From positions 310,001 to 374,000 of the forward strand of contig NZ_FNYL01000002.1 in assembly GCF_900109045.1 (NCBI RefSeq): a stretch of 64,000 bases of DNA, in the 5' to 3' direction. Positions within the stretch are counted from its first letter, which is position 1, and each line of letters starts with the position of its first letter. Positions 48,367-57,368 of the stretch are shown here, piece by piece. The notes under the pieces are model-generated. The model made no database searches and was not told the origin of the DNA. It saw nothing but the letters and a program-made list of their open reading frames with translations. The DNA comes from Dyadobacter sp. SG02. GTDB lineage: Bacteria > Bacteroidota > Bacteroidia > Cytophagales > Spirosomataceae. A program made the position numbers and the translations under genes.

Positions 48367-49227
48367 ATGCCGACCCGCCGCAACTTTTTGAAGCTAAGTC
48401 TTTTACTTTTTGTATGCATAACAGCCTTTCAAGGTAGTTACGCCCAGGTTTCCACCAAAAAGGAGAACTGGCGTTCCCTGTTCAACGGTAAAGACCTTTC
48501 GGGTTGGGAAACCTATCTGGATGCCCCGTATGCTGCCAATTCATCCCAAAAGCTGCCACCGCTTGGCCTGAACAACGACCCGGGCCACGTGTTTTCCGTC
48601 GTTACCGAAGACGGTCAGCCCGCCATGCGAATTTCCGGCGAAACTTTCGGCGGGATCAATACTTTGGAAGAATTCGAAAACTATCACCTGCGCCTCGAAT
48701 TTAAATGGGGTACGAAAAAATGGCCCCCAAAACTCGATCAGCCCCGCGATAGCGGCCTGCTCTACCACAGCACGGGAAACCACGGGACGCCTATGCTTTG
48801 GATGGAATCGTTTGAATATCAGATCCAGGAAGGCGATACAGGCGACTACTGGGGCGTTATGGACGTTTTGGCCGATATTACGGCTAAGAAGAATGGACAG
48901 GGGAAATATGTGTATAGTGCGGGAAGTTCTCCGCTGGTATTCCAGGACAAAACGACTAACGGACGTACCTGCCTTAAAAGCACTGATAACGAGAAAGCTT
49001 CCGGTCAGTGGAATACCGTCGATCTTTACTGTTTCAACGGAACGTGCGTCCATGTGATCAACGGAAAGGTCAACAATGTCCTGACGAACACACGTCACGT
49101 CGTCGATGGTAAAGTTTTACCACTCAACAAGGGCAGCATCCAGATACAATCGGAAGGGGCGGAGGTATTTTACAGGAACATTGCCGTTACCGGTATTAGT
49201 AGCCTTCCGCAAAATTTAGTGCCGTAA
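48367..49227 (+). CDS. DUF1080 (3-keto-disaccharide hydrolase family) secreted protein
   Basis: 286 aa. The start TRRNFLKLSLLLFVCITAFQGSYAQ reads as a signal peptide with an RR pair. DUF1080 fold: NWRSLFNGKDLSGWETYLD, ITTLEEFENYHLRLEFKWG-like region, DSGLLYHSTGNHG, MESFEYQIQEGDTGDYWG, GQWNTVDLYCFNGTCVHVINGKV and SIQIQSEGAEVFYRNIAV. It is larger than the copy at 12992 and belongs to another subgroup. No dehydrogenase is adjacent; the nearest sugar genes are the susCD pair at 50052. Confidence 0.88.
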   Translation: MPTRRNFLKLSLLLFVCITAFQGSYAQVSTKKENWRSLFNGKDLSGWETYLDAPYAANSSQKLPPLGLNNDPGHVFSVVTEDGQPAMRISGETFGGINTLEEFENYHLRLEFKWGTKKWPPKLDQPRDSGLLYHSTGNHGTPMLWMESFEYQIQEGDTGDYWGVMDVLADITAKKNGQGKYVYSAGSSPLVFQDKTTNGRTCLKSTDNEKASGQWNTVDLYCFNGTCVHVINGKVNNVLTNTRHVVDGKVLPLNKGSIQIQSEGAEVFYRNIAVTGISSLPQNLVP

Positions 49228-49299
49228 TGGCAGAGAGGAAGTCCAAAATTTCATATGTTTGATTCGTTTCTTTCGGTTACAAATGAAATATAAGAAGTT

Positions 49300-49746
49300 A
49301 TGGGACCACTGTCCTCGGGAAAGTTTTCGAAAAAAGACGAATCGCGATTGCGGAGTAAGTTCGGAACGGTATATACGCTTACGCTCGCCACATTAACGTG
49401 TGCTTTGGGCCTGTCTTGCGAGAACTCGCGGCCGGCGGATCCCCTTGATCAGCGACAGGTTAAAGTGATTGACCTCAACCGCGATACTGTGATTGCGGTA
49501 GCTAACGAAAACAGGGCAGAGACCGCCCGGATTTCCTTTGTAGAAACATTGTCCGATACGGCACTGGTGAAGGTTTCCAACGATACGCTTTTTTCACAAC
49601 ACGGAATGGGCTTCCTGCTTCCGATTACAAAACCGATGCTGACGAGTATTGGAGGATTGACGGGCGATAGCTTATATGTCAAATATCAACCACTAAAAAC
49701 GCCCATCACCGGCGCTTTAACCGTAGAGATAACATATTCTCGATAG
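49300..49746 (+). CDS. Hypothetical protein with lipoprotein-like N-terminus
   Basis: 148 aa, not recognised. After a basic N-terminus of 25 residues comes a hydrophobic segment (YTLTLATLTCALGLSC) with a possible lipobox Cys near 40, then NSRPADPLDQRQ and a small beta-rich domain (VIDLNRDTVIAVANENRAETARISFVETLSDTALVKVSNDTLFS) ending TGALTVEITYSR. The long charged lead before the lipobox is unusual, so a later start is possible. A strong terminator follows. Confidence 0.6.
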   Translation: MGPLSSGKFSKKDESRLRSKFGTVYTLTLATLTCALGLSCENSRPADPLDQRQVKVIDLNRDTVIAVANENRAETARISFVETLSDTALVKVSNDTLFSQHGMGFLLPITKPMLTSIGGLTGDSLYVKYQPLKTPITGALTVEITYSR

Positions 49747-49777
49747 CTATCCCGAATCGCAAGATCTAATAACCACT

Positions 49778-49815
49778 AAAACCGTCTCAGTTACAAACTG
49801 AGGCGGTTTTTTGTT
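49778..49815 (+). terminator. Rho-independent terminator
   Basis: AAAACCGTCTCAGTT pairs with AACTGAGGCGGTTTT (15 bases, one wobble) around a 3-base loop, then TTGTTTTG. It separates the 49300 gene from the susCD promoter region. Confidence 0.9.
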
Positions 49816-49882
49816 TTGCGCTATGCTTCGCAGCCATTCGCCCGCTTTCGCCATTACCCGCCTTTTGCTTTCTTGTTTTGAA

Positions 49883-49899
49883 CAAAATGAAACATTTTG
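49883..49899. promoter_or_regulatory. Perfect palindrome upstream of the third susC
   Basis: CAAAATGAAACATTTTG has perfect 7-base arms around AAA. It lies about 110 bases before the -7 box in an A/T-rich stretch and could be an operator for the susCD pair, which has no sigma/FecR gene of its own nearby. Confidence 0.4.
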
Positions 49900-50009
49900 A
49901 AAATATTTCATGAGTATATTCCTATAATATCAAGGTTTTTTAATTTAAAAATGTTTAATATGTTTTATTTTGTTTACATATTGTTAATATTTCCTTAAAA
50001 TATCCATAC

Positions 50010-50017
50010 TAGTTTTG
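50010..50017 (+). promoter_or_regulatory. -7 promoter box of the third susCD pair
   Basis: TAGTTTTG fits TAnnTTTG, 35 bases before the susC start at 50052. The 305-base gap 49747-50051 holds no gene: terminator, palindrome and this promoter account for it. Confidence 0.5.
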
Positions 50018-50051
50018 TGCCCTTAGTGAAAGTAAATTCTAAAACTTAACC

Positions 50052-53000
50052 ATGATAAAGTATCTACCCCCTTTTGCCTGCCGGATCATAGCTTCGATGG
50101 CGGCCGTATTGTTGCTTTTGTTGTCGCCGCATGTGTGGGCGCAGAATAATACCGGCGTCGTTCGAGGCACCATTTCGGATGATAGCGGCCCGCTGCCGAG
50201 TGCTTCCGTGTCGGTATCGGGTGCTACCACAGGTACTTTCTCCGATGCGCAGGGCAACTACGCATTGAACCTGGCCGAGGGTACCTACACCCTCACGGCC
50301 TCCTATGTGGGCTATGCCAAATCCGAGCAAGGCAAAATCCGTGTCGTTCCCGGTAAGGAAACGGTCGTGCATTTCAAATTGTCGGGGAGCAATGAGCTGG
50401 AAGCCGTAACGGTAAGCTATGGAAAACAGCGGCAACGTGAGGTTACCGGCGCGATTGCGCAGGTGGAGGCGGCTACATTGCAGGATATGCCCGTGCCGCA
50501 ATTTGCCCAACAGTTGCAAGGTAAGGTAGCCGGTGTGCAGATCGCCCAGAGCAGCGGCCAGCCCGGTCGGGGCGTGGAGTTTCGTATCCGGGGTGCGGCG
50601 TCGTTTTTTGCCAGCAACCAGCCGCTGATCGTCGTCGACGGAATTCCCGTCACAGGCAGTATCAACAACATCAATCCATCCGAAATCGAGAGTTTCAGTG
50701 TGCTGAAAGATGCTTCGGCCACGGCATTGTACGGTTCCCGAGCAGCCAATGGCGTGATCCTGATCACCACCAAACACGCAAAGGCCGGCGATTCGAAAAT
50801 AGAGTTCAATGCCAATTACGGTATCCAGCAAATCCCCGGCAACCGGGTGCCGAAAATGATGGACGCCCGTGGTTTTGCGCAGTTTATGAAGGAGCGCTGG
50901 GAAGACCGGGTCAAATACGAGAAGCTCGATCCGGTCAAGACTCCGGTAGATCCCGCCTATGCAAATCCCGAGCAGTACGGGGCCGGTACCGACTGGTTCA
51001 AACTTTTGACGCGCACCGCACCCATCCAGAACTACGACCTGACCATTCAGTCGGCGCGGGAAAAATCATCCTCGACGGTCGTTTTCGGTTATCAGGAGCA
51101 ACAGGGCGTGTTGGTCAACACGAGCACCAAACTGTTCAGCCTGCGCATTAACCAGGACCTTTCCCTGGCGGACAACAAGCTGAAAATCGGTTTTAACCTC
51201 GCACCGAGCTACCGCCTCGACCACAACAACCGCACCTCGACCGATGGCGTGGGCGGCTGGTTCGAAAGGGTGTTCGAAGCGAGTCCGCTGATCTCTCCGT
51301 ACAAAGCAGATGGTACCTTCGAGCGCGATACCTATTCGCCCGGTATGGTAGCGTACGTGAACCCGCTCGCGCAGTTCATGCTCACCCGCGACGATTACAA
51401 GACGACCCGCATACTGGCCAACGCGTACCTGAATTACGAATTCATCAAAAACCTGAGCTTCCGCGGTAACGTGGCCGTGGATAAGGGCGCCGAAACCCGG
51501 CAATACTTTCAGCCGGGGCTTATTACCGGCACGCAAGGGCAAACGACAGGCACCAGCAGCTCGGTGGACAACGGCTCGTACACCGCCGAAGGGAACCTGG
51601 TCTGGAACAAAAGTTTCCTGACCGACCATCACCTGGAAGTACTGGCAGGCTATTCGGCTCAGAAGTTCAGCGGTACGAACAACTCCCTTACCGGATTGGG
51701 CTATACGACCGACGATATTCCCTATCTGACCGCGGCGACGACCATCTCGGCCGGTAACAGTACTTACGGGGCCTATTCGTTGCTATCGACAATCGGGCGG
51801 CTTAACTACAACTACAAGGGCAGGTATATGCTGCAAGCCGCATTCCGACGGGATGGTTCCTCCAAATTCGGTGCCAACCAGAAGTACGGCACGTTCCCGT
51901 CCGTGTCGGCGGGGTGGGTCGTGAGCGACGAGGCATTCATGCAAAATGTGAGGTTCCTGGATTTCCTGAAACTCCGTGCGAGCTATGGCATTACCGGGAA
52001 CAATGCATTCGGCAATTACGACGCGCAGGCGACGATCGCAAACTACTACTATGCGTTGAACGGCAACTCGGTTTCCGGACAAACCATTAACAGGCTCTCC
52101 AACTCGGAACTCGCCTGGGAGCGCAACAAGCAGTTTGACATTGGTCTGGAAATGTCGTTCCTGAAAAACCGTATCAGCATTACTTACGATTTTTATAATA
52201 AAATCTCCGACGGGCTGATCCAGCAGCGTCCCATTCCGAAAGCTTCCGGTTTTTCTTCAATCCTTTATAATGTAGGGGAATTGAAATTGTGGGGACACGA
52301 GCTGACGATCAATACCACTAACCTGACGGGGCCTTTGAAATGGAATACCAGCCTCAACCTCTCCTTCGACCGTAACCTGATCAAGCGGTTGGTGTCGCCC
52401 GGATTCATCCGTCGCAACAACACCGTAAGCTCCGACTATTTCCGCCATCAGGAGGGACACCGCCTGGGTGAGTTCTACGGGTTTGTCTTCGAAGGATTGT
52501 ACAAGGACGAGGCCGACCTGGCCAGTTCCGCCAAATACGGAAGCGCTTCCGATGTGGGTACGATCAAGGTGCGCGATATCAGCGGTCCGAACGGCACGCC
52601 CGACGGTGTGATCGACGACGTGAACGACCGCACATTCATCGGCGATCCAACCCCTACTTTTACCGGAGGTATTACCAACTCGCTGAGCTACAAAAACTTC
52701 GATTTGAATATCCACATGGCCTTCTCGGTAGGCAATCAAATACTGAATGCCGCCAAATGGGCCTACCAGACCAATATGGACGGCTCGCGCGTGATGCTCG
52801 CGGCCGCGGCCGACCGCTGGCGCTCCCCCGAGAACCCGGGCTCGGGCGCATATCCACGCACGAAGACCGGTACAACCGCCATGGGACGCCAGGTGAATTC
52901 GCAATGGGTCGAAGACGGTTCCTACCTCACGGCCAAGAACATTTCAGTGGGTTACCGCTTCAAATTGAAAGACGGCTTTCTGCTTAACAATATGCGGGTG

Positions 53001-53162
53001 TACGCATCGGTACAACAAGCATTCGTGCTCACCAAATACACCGGAATGAACCCCGAAATCAACTTTGCCGGACTCGATCCGACGCTGGGGATAGGCGTGG
53101 ACGAGAATGCCTACCCGGTACCGCGCACGTTCTCACTCGGCCTTTCCGCGACTTTTAAATAA
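50052..53162 (+). CDS. SusC/RagA TonB-linked outer membrane transporter without STN domain
   Basis: 1036 aa. Signal peptide (IASMAAVLLLLLSPHVWAQ), carboxypeptidase-like domain (about 35-120, VVRGTISDDSGPLPSASVSVSGATTG), a modified SusC box (LEAVTVSYGKQRQREVTGAI in place of LNEVVVVGYG), plug with VLKDASATALYGSRAANGVI, and barrel ending RTFSLGLSATF. About 100 residues shorter than the other two SusC proteins because the STN domain is missing, in line with the absence of a sigma/FecR pair. It should import a carbohydrate or other large nutrient with the SusD encoded 19 bases downstream. Confidence 0.95.
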   Translation: MIKYLPPFACRIIASMAAVLLLLLSPHVWAQNNTGVVRGTISDDSGPLPSASVSVSGATTGTFSDAQGNYALNLAEGTYTLTASYVGYAKSEQGKIRVVPGKETVVHFKLSGSNELEAVTVSYGKQRQREVTGAIAQVEAATLQDMPVPQFAQQLQGKVAGVQIAQSSGQPGRGVEFRIRGAASFFASNQPLIVVDGIPVTGSINNINPSEIESFSVLKDASATALYGSRAANGVILITTKHAKAGDSKIEFNANYGIQQIPGNRVPKMMDARGFAQFMKERWEDRVKYEKLDPVKTPVDPAYANPEQYGAGTDWFKLLTRTAPIQNYDLTIQSAREKSSSTVVFGYQEQQGVLVNTSTKLFSLRINQDLSLADNKLKIGFNLAPSYRLDHNNRTSTDGVGGWFERVFEASPLISPYKADGTFERDTYSPGMVAYVNPLAQFMLTRDDYKTTRILANAYLNYEFIKNLSFRGNVAVDKGAETRQYFQPGLITGTQGQTTGTSSSVDNGSYTAEGNLVWNKSFLTDHHLEVLAGYSAQKFSGTNNSLTGLGYTTDDIPYLTAATTISAGNSTYGAYSLLSTIGRLNYNYKGRYMLQAAFRRDGSSKFGANQKYGTFPSVSAGWVVSDEAFMQNVRFLDFLKLRASYGITGNNAFGNYDAQATIANYYYALNGNSVSGQTINRLSNSELAWERNKQFDIGLEMSFLKNRISITYDFYNKISDGLIQQRPIPKASGFSSILYNVGELKLWGHELTINTTNLTGPLKWNTSLNLSFDRNLIKRLVSPGFIRRNNTVSSDYFRHQEGHRLGEFYGFVFEGLYKDEADLASSAKYGSASDVGTIKVRDISGPNGTPDGVIDDVNDRTFIGDPTPTFTGGITNSLSYKNFDLNIHMAFSVGNQILNAAKWAYQTNMDGSRVMLAAAADRWRSPENPGSGAYPRTKTGTTAMGRQVNSQWVEDGSYLTAKNISVGYRFKLKDGFLLNNMRVYASVQQAFVLTKYTGMNPEINFAGLDPTLGIGVDENAYPVPRTFSLGLSATFK

Positions 53163-53181
53163 CCAGACTCAGCCTAAAACA

Positions 53182-54720
53182 ATGAAAAGAATATATTCCC
53201 TGCTGGTGGTCGCCGCATTGACGCTCACCGCCTGTAACGACAGCTTCATCGATCTGGTACCCGAAGATTCCTATACCAGCGACTCGTTCTACAAAACGGA
53301 AGCGCAATTCCGCCAGGCCGTGATCGCGGCGTATGCGCCCCTGCGCGATGTGTTGGTGAACGACTACTTCACGTCGGAAATGCGGTCGGACAATACCATT
53401 TACCAGTCGTATCCGAGCAACCGCGGTACGGCCTATATCCACCGCGAAAACATTGCCGACTTCAAGGACAATTCCAGCAACTCGTATACCAATGCGGTAT
53501 GGCAACATTGCTACACGGGTATTTCGCGGACCAATATCGTGATAGAACGGTTGACGGGGTCGACATTGGCAGAGAGCGTTAAAAACAATATCGATGGTCA
53601 GGCCAAGTTTTTGAGGGCCTGGTATTATTTCAAACTGGTGCGGCTTTACGGCGGCGTGCCGTTGTTCCTGAAAGAGGTCACCAAAGCAGACGAGGCATTC
53701 CTCCCGCGCTCATCGGCGGAACAGGTATACAACCAGGTCATCTCCGATGCCAAAGACGCCGTTGCCAAACTTGAAGCGCCCGCGAAGTTCCCGCAGAGCG
53801 GCGAGGCTACCAAAGGCGCGGCAACGATGCTGCTGGCCGAAGTTTATGCTACGCAGAAAAAATGGGCGGAAGCGGAAACCCTGCTTTCGACATTGGCCGG
53901 AATGGGCTATGCCCTCCACGCCGACTACGCCGACGCATTCCTGCCTGCGAATAAAAACGGAAAGGAATCGATCTTTGACATTCAGTTCCTGGAAGGTACC
54001 GTTACAGGTACCACACCTAATCCGCTGACATTCCATTTCCTGCCCAGAAGTACTTCCACCGCATTGGTGACCGGTATTGCCATCAACAATTCGTCGACCG
54101 GCGGCTGGAACACGCCTACCACCGACCTGATCAATGCCTACGAGAAGAACGACAAGCGCCTGGAAGCGTCGATCGGCATCGCGGAGGGCACCTACAATTC
54201 CAGCGATCTTTTCACCTATTCGGCGGTCAAAAATGTAACCGGATACACACCGGCTGCCGGAAAGATCGGTGTGCCGTATATTAAAAAGTACGTTCACGCG
54301 CCGCTGGTGGCCGTGACCGGCTCCAACGACAATTTCCCGATCTATCGCTACGCCGACGCATTGCTGCTGCTCGCGGAAGTGCAGAATGAACAGGGTAAGT
54401 CGCCGCTTGCGAGCCTGAATGCAGTACACACAAGAGCCGGTCTGCCCGATGTTACGGTGACCGGTCAGGCTGCGCTTCGCGACATTATCCTGCACGAGCG
54501 CCGCGTGGAACTGGCCTTTGAAAACCACCGCTGGCACGATCTGGTCAGAAGCGGCAAGGCCGTCCAGGTGATGAATGCATTTGGCGAAGCATTGAAAAAG
54601 GAGGTAGATTACCTGACTCCCGACGCCTACCAGGTGACCACCGAAAAGTTGCTTTTCCCCGTCCCGCAAAGCGAGGTAGAACTTAACCCCGGGGTAATGA
54701 CCCAGAATCCGGGTTACTGA
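53182..54720 (+). CDS. RagB/SusD family nutrient-binding lipoprotein
   Basis: 512 aa from the ATG at 53182 (signal IYSLLVVAALTLTAC, Cys at about 17); the frame reaches back to 53107 inside susC. SusD marks: SDSFYKTEAQFRQAVIAAYAPLRDVL, GQAKFLRAWYYFKLVRLYGGVPLFL, ATKGAATMLLAEVYATQKKWAEAE, ERRVELAFENHRWHDLVRSGKAVQVMN and the end NPGVMTQNPGY. Closest in layout to the SusD at 13711. Partner of the SusC before it. Confidence 0.94.
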   Translation: MKRIYSLLVVAALTLTACNDSFIDLVPEDSYTSDSFYKTEAQFRQAVIAAYAPLRDVLVNDYFTSEMRSDNTIYQSYPSNRGTAYIHRENIADFKDNSSNSYTNAVWQHCYTGISRTNIVIERLTGSTLAESVKNNIDGQAKFLRAWYYFKLVRLYGGVPLFLKEVTKADEAFLPRSSAEQVYNQVISDAKDAVAKLEAPAKFPQSGEATKGAATMLLAEVYATQKKWAEAETLLSTLAGMGYALHADYADAFLPANKNGKESIFDIQFLEGTVTGTTPNPLTFHFLPRSTSTALVTGIAINNSSTGGWNTPTTDLINAYEKNDKRLEASIGIAEGTYNSSDLFTYSAVKNVTGYTPAAGKIGVPYIKKYVHAPLVAVTGSNDNFPIYRYADALLLLAEVQNEQGKSPLASLNAVHTRAGLPDVTVTGQAALRDIILHERRVELAFENHRWHDLVRSGKAVQVMNAFGEALKKEVDYLTPDAYQVTTEKLLFPVPQSEVELNPGVMTQNPGY

Positions 54721-54742
54721 TACAATTATCATTATAGAATGG

Positions 54743-54776
54743 GGCCGTCTTGAATCATTTTAAGACGGCCTTTTTA
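54743..54776 (+). terminator. Rho-independent terminator after susD
   Basis: GGCCGTCTT pairs perfectly with AAGACGGCC (9 bases, 10-base loop) followed by TTTTT. It ends the susCD transcript. Confidence 0.85.
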
Positions 54777-54865
54777 AATGGGCCCGGCCAAACCAAATTT
54801 GTTGGTGCATTGTATAATCCAGTAATTTCTTCATATCTTCATAGAGCACCTAGCCATGAAAACAT

Positions 54866-57325
54866 ATGATCAGGAACTACTACACGGTCGCGGTCCGGAC
54901 GCTGGTCCGCAACAAACTTTACACCTTACTGAATGTCGCCGGGCTGACTTTCGGCCTGACCTGCTTCCTGCTTATCGGGCTGTACCTGTTCGATGAGCTG
55001 ACATTCGACCGCCAGCATGCAAATGCGGACCGGATTTACCGGGTGGTGGAGCACAAGAATGTAAAGGGGGACGAAACGACGATCGCGGCGGCCAGCTACA
55101 ATCTGGCGGAAGAATCGAAGCGGAGCATACCGGAAGTGGAAAATACGACCCGCATCAAGCGTATCGGGCGCGCCAACCTGGTCGATCCCGAAAATCCGGT
55201 GAATTTTCAGGAAACGGTGACGGTCGTCGACCAGGATTTCCTTCAAATCTTCGACTTTCCTTTGATTTCCGGCGACAAAAAGACGGCATTAAAAGAGCCG
55301 TATTCCATCCTCATCAATGAAGACCTGGCCATGCGGCTATTCGGGACCGTGCAGGTGCTGGGCAAAAAGCTGCAATGGGGCCATTTGGATAGCCCTCATA
55401 AAATCACCGGCGTTCTGAAAAACCATCCGCGTAATTCGAGCTTTGACTTCAACAATGTAATTTCCGAGGTGAGTAATTCGGATGGTTCAGGAAATTTCGC
55501 GTCAACCGACTGGTCTTCCAACGGCTATGCCATTTACGCATTGTTAAGGGCCGACGCGGAGCCTGAAACGGTATCCGCCAAAATGACCCGCCTGGTGCTT
55601 TCCAATTTCAAGCCCGAAAAAGGTACCAGCCTGCATTTCAGTTTGCAGGCATTGAAAGACTTACACCTCTATTCCGAAAACATCACCGACGGGGCCAGGA
55701 ACACCAACGTGGAGCCCATGCCGCAGGGAAATCCGGCTTATGTACGGATGTTTTCGCTGGTATCGCTTTTCGTGCTGTTCATCGCGGGCATTAATTACAT
55801 GAACCTGTCCACGGCAAGAGCTTCCAACCGCGCGAGGGAAATCGGCGTGCGTAAATCGATCGGGGCGGTGAGGAAAAACCTGGTTTACCAGTTTTTATTC
55901 GAAGCCCTGCTCATCACCGGCCTTTCGTTCGTCCTGGCGGTACTTTTGCTCAATCTGGCATTGGGGCCATTCAATGATTTTACAGGAAAAGAACTCACGC
56001 TCGGTTTTTCGACAAACTACCGCATATGGCTCATGGCCATCGGCGCCACAATCCTGATCGGCCTGATTTCGGGCAGCTACCCGGCGCTGTTACTCTCCGG
56101 TTTCAAACCTGTTGCGTTGTTGAAGGGAATGAAGATCAACCAGGGCAGGAGCCTCGGGTTACGGAAAGGGCTGGTCGTGTTCCAGTTCACGGTTTCTATC
56201 GTGCTGATCATCGGAACGATTGTGCTCTACCGGCAAGTGCGGTTCATGAATAATACCCACCTTGGCTTCGATAAGGACCTGCTCGTCGTGATCGACGTCA
56301 ACACAAGCAAGGCAAGGTCCGGTTTCGAGGCGATCAAGGCCGAAATGGCCACAATACCCACGGTAAAAAGCGTATCCGTGACTTCGAGAGTGCCCGGGGA
56401 ATGGAAAACTTACAGGCGCGTCAAAATACATGCGCAGGGAAACCATACAGAGCCGACGGTTGCCTATTTTTTCGGGGCGGATAAGGATTTTCTGAGTACT
56501 TATGACGTCAGGCTGGTGAGCGGTCGTAATTTCGTGAACCCCTCCGATTCCACTTCCGTACTCCTTAATGAAACCGCTGCCAGGATGCTGAACATCACCG
56601 ATCCTGCCGGCCAGTTTGTAGAAATACCGCTAGTATCTTCCAACGGCGGCGATTTCGAAGCCGTCAATACCGACGGAACGCCATTTAAAGCGAAGGTAAT
56701 CGGCATTGTCAGGGACTTTCATTTTCAGTCATTAAGGGAAAAAATAGCCCCGCTGGTATTGGGCTACAACCGAAATCCTGTTCACGGTATCGACTACTAT
56801 ACGGCCAAAATCGAGGCTGCGAACATCCCCGCGACGCTGGACCGGTTGAAAGCGGCCATGGTGCGGGCGGATGGCGACGATCCTTTCGAATACCATTTTC
56901 TGAACGACCAGCTTGCCCGGTTTTACATGGAAGACCACCGTCGGCAAACGCTGATGATCTGGACAGCGCTCGCGGCGATCTTTATCGCATGTCTGGGCCT
57001 TTTCGGACTGGCAACGTATTCGGCGGAGCAGCGCGTGAAAGAAATCGGAATCCGGAAAGTGCTCGGCGCTACGGCATTCAGTCTCGCTACGCTGCTTTCG
57101 AAAGACTTTCTGATCCTTGTCCTGATCTCCAATCTGCTCGCTTTCCCCGTTGCCTGGTGGGCCGTCAGCACATGGTTGCAGGAATATGCCTACCATGTGA
57201 ATCTCGAATGGTGGATTTTCGTGCTGGCGGCGGTCCTGGCGGTGGCCATCGCATTGCTGACGGTAAGTTACCAGTCGGTCAAAGCGTCGCTCGTTAACCC
57301 GCTCGATAGTTTGAAGAGCGATTAG
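54866..57325 (+). CDS. FtsX-type ABC transporter permease (MacB-like, two-module)
   Basis: 819 aa. It has eight membrane helices in two MacB/FtsX modules: helix at about 20-45 (LLNVAGLTFGLTCFLLIGLYLF), periplasmic MacB-PCD domain (about 45-270), three helices from about 290 (SLFVLFIAGINYMNLSTARASNRAREIGVRKSIGA, LITGLSFVLAVLLLNL, LMAIGATILIGLISGSYPALLLSG), a second copy with helix VVFQFTVSIVLIIGTIVLY, periplasmic domain and last three helices (AERV-like AEQRVKEIGIRKVLGAT). Such proteins drive mechanotransmission for an ATPase encoded elsewhere, usually against antimicrobial or envelope stress. No ATPase gene is adjacent, as is common in Cytophagales. Confidence 0.9.
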   Translation: MIRNYYTVAVRTLVRNKLYTLLNVAGLTFGLTCFLLIGLYLFDELTFDRQHANADRIYRVVEHKNVKGDETTIAAASYNLAEESKRSIPEVENTTRIKRIGRANLVDPENPVNFQETVTVVDQDFLQIFDFPLISGDKKTALKEPYSILINEDLAMRLFGTVQVLGKKLQWGHLDSPHKITGVLKNHPRNSSFDFNNVISEVSNSDGSGNFASTDWSSNGYAIYALLRADAEPETVSAKMTRLVLSNFKPEKGTSLHFSLQALKDLHLYSENITDGARNTNVEPMPQGNPAYVRMFSLVSLFVLFIAGINYMNLSTARASNRAREIGVRKSIGAVRKNLVYQFLFEALLITGLSFVLAVLLLNLALGPFNDFTGKELTLGFSTNYRIWLMAIGATILIGLISGSYPALLLSGFKPVALLKGMKINQGRSLGLRKGLVVFQFTVSIVLIIGTIVLYRQVRFMNNTHLGFDKDLLVVIDVNTSKARSGFEAIKAEMATIPTVKSVSVTSRVPGEWKTYRRVKIHAQGNHTEPTVAYFFGADKDFLSTYDVRLVSGRNFVNPSDSTSVLLNETAARMLNITDPAGQFVEIPLVSSNGGDFEAVNTDGTPFKAKVIGIVRDFHFQSLREKIAPLVLGYNRNPVHGIDYYTAKIEAANIPATLDRLKAAMVRADGDDPFEYHFLNDQLARFYMEDHRRQTLMIWTALAAIFIACLGLFGLATYSAEQRVKEIGIRKVLGATAFSLATLLSKDFLILVLISNLLAFPVAWWAVSTWLQEYAYHVNLEWWIFVLAAVLAVAIALLTVSYQSVKASLVNPLDSLKSD

Positions 57326-57368
57326 AAATGCTGTTTAAAAGCATTTATCATTTGTAAAGTTTCTGGCG

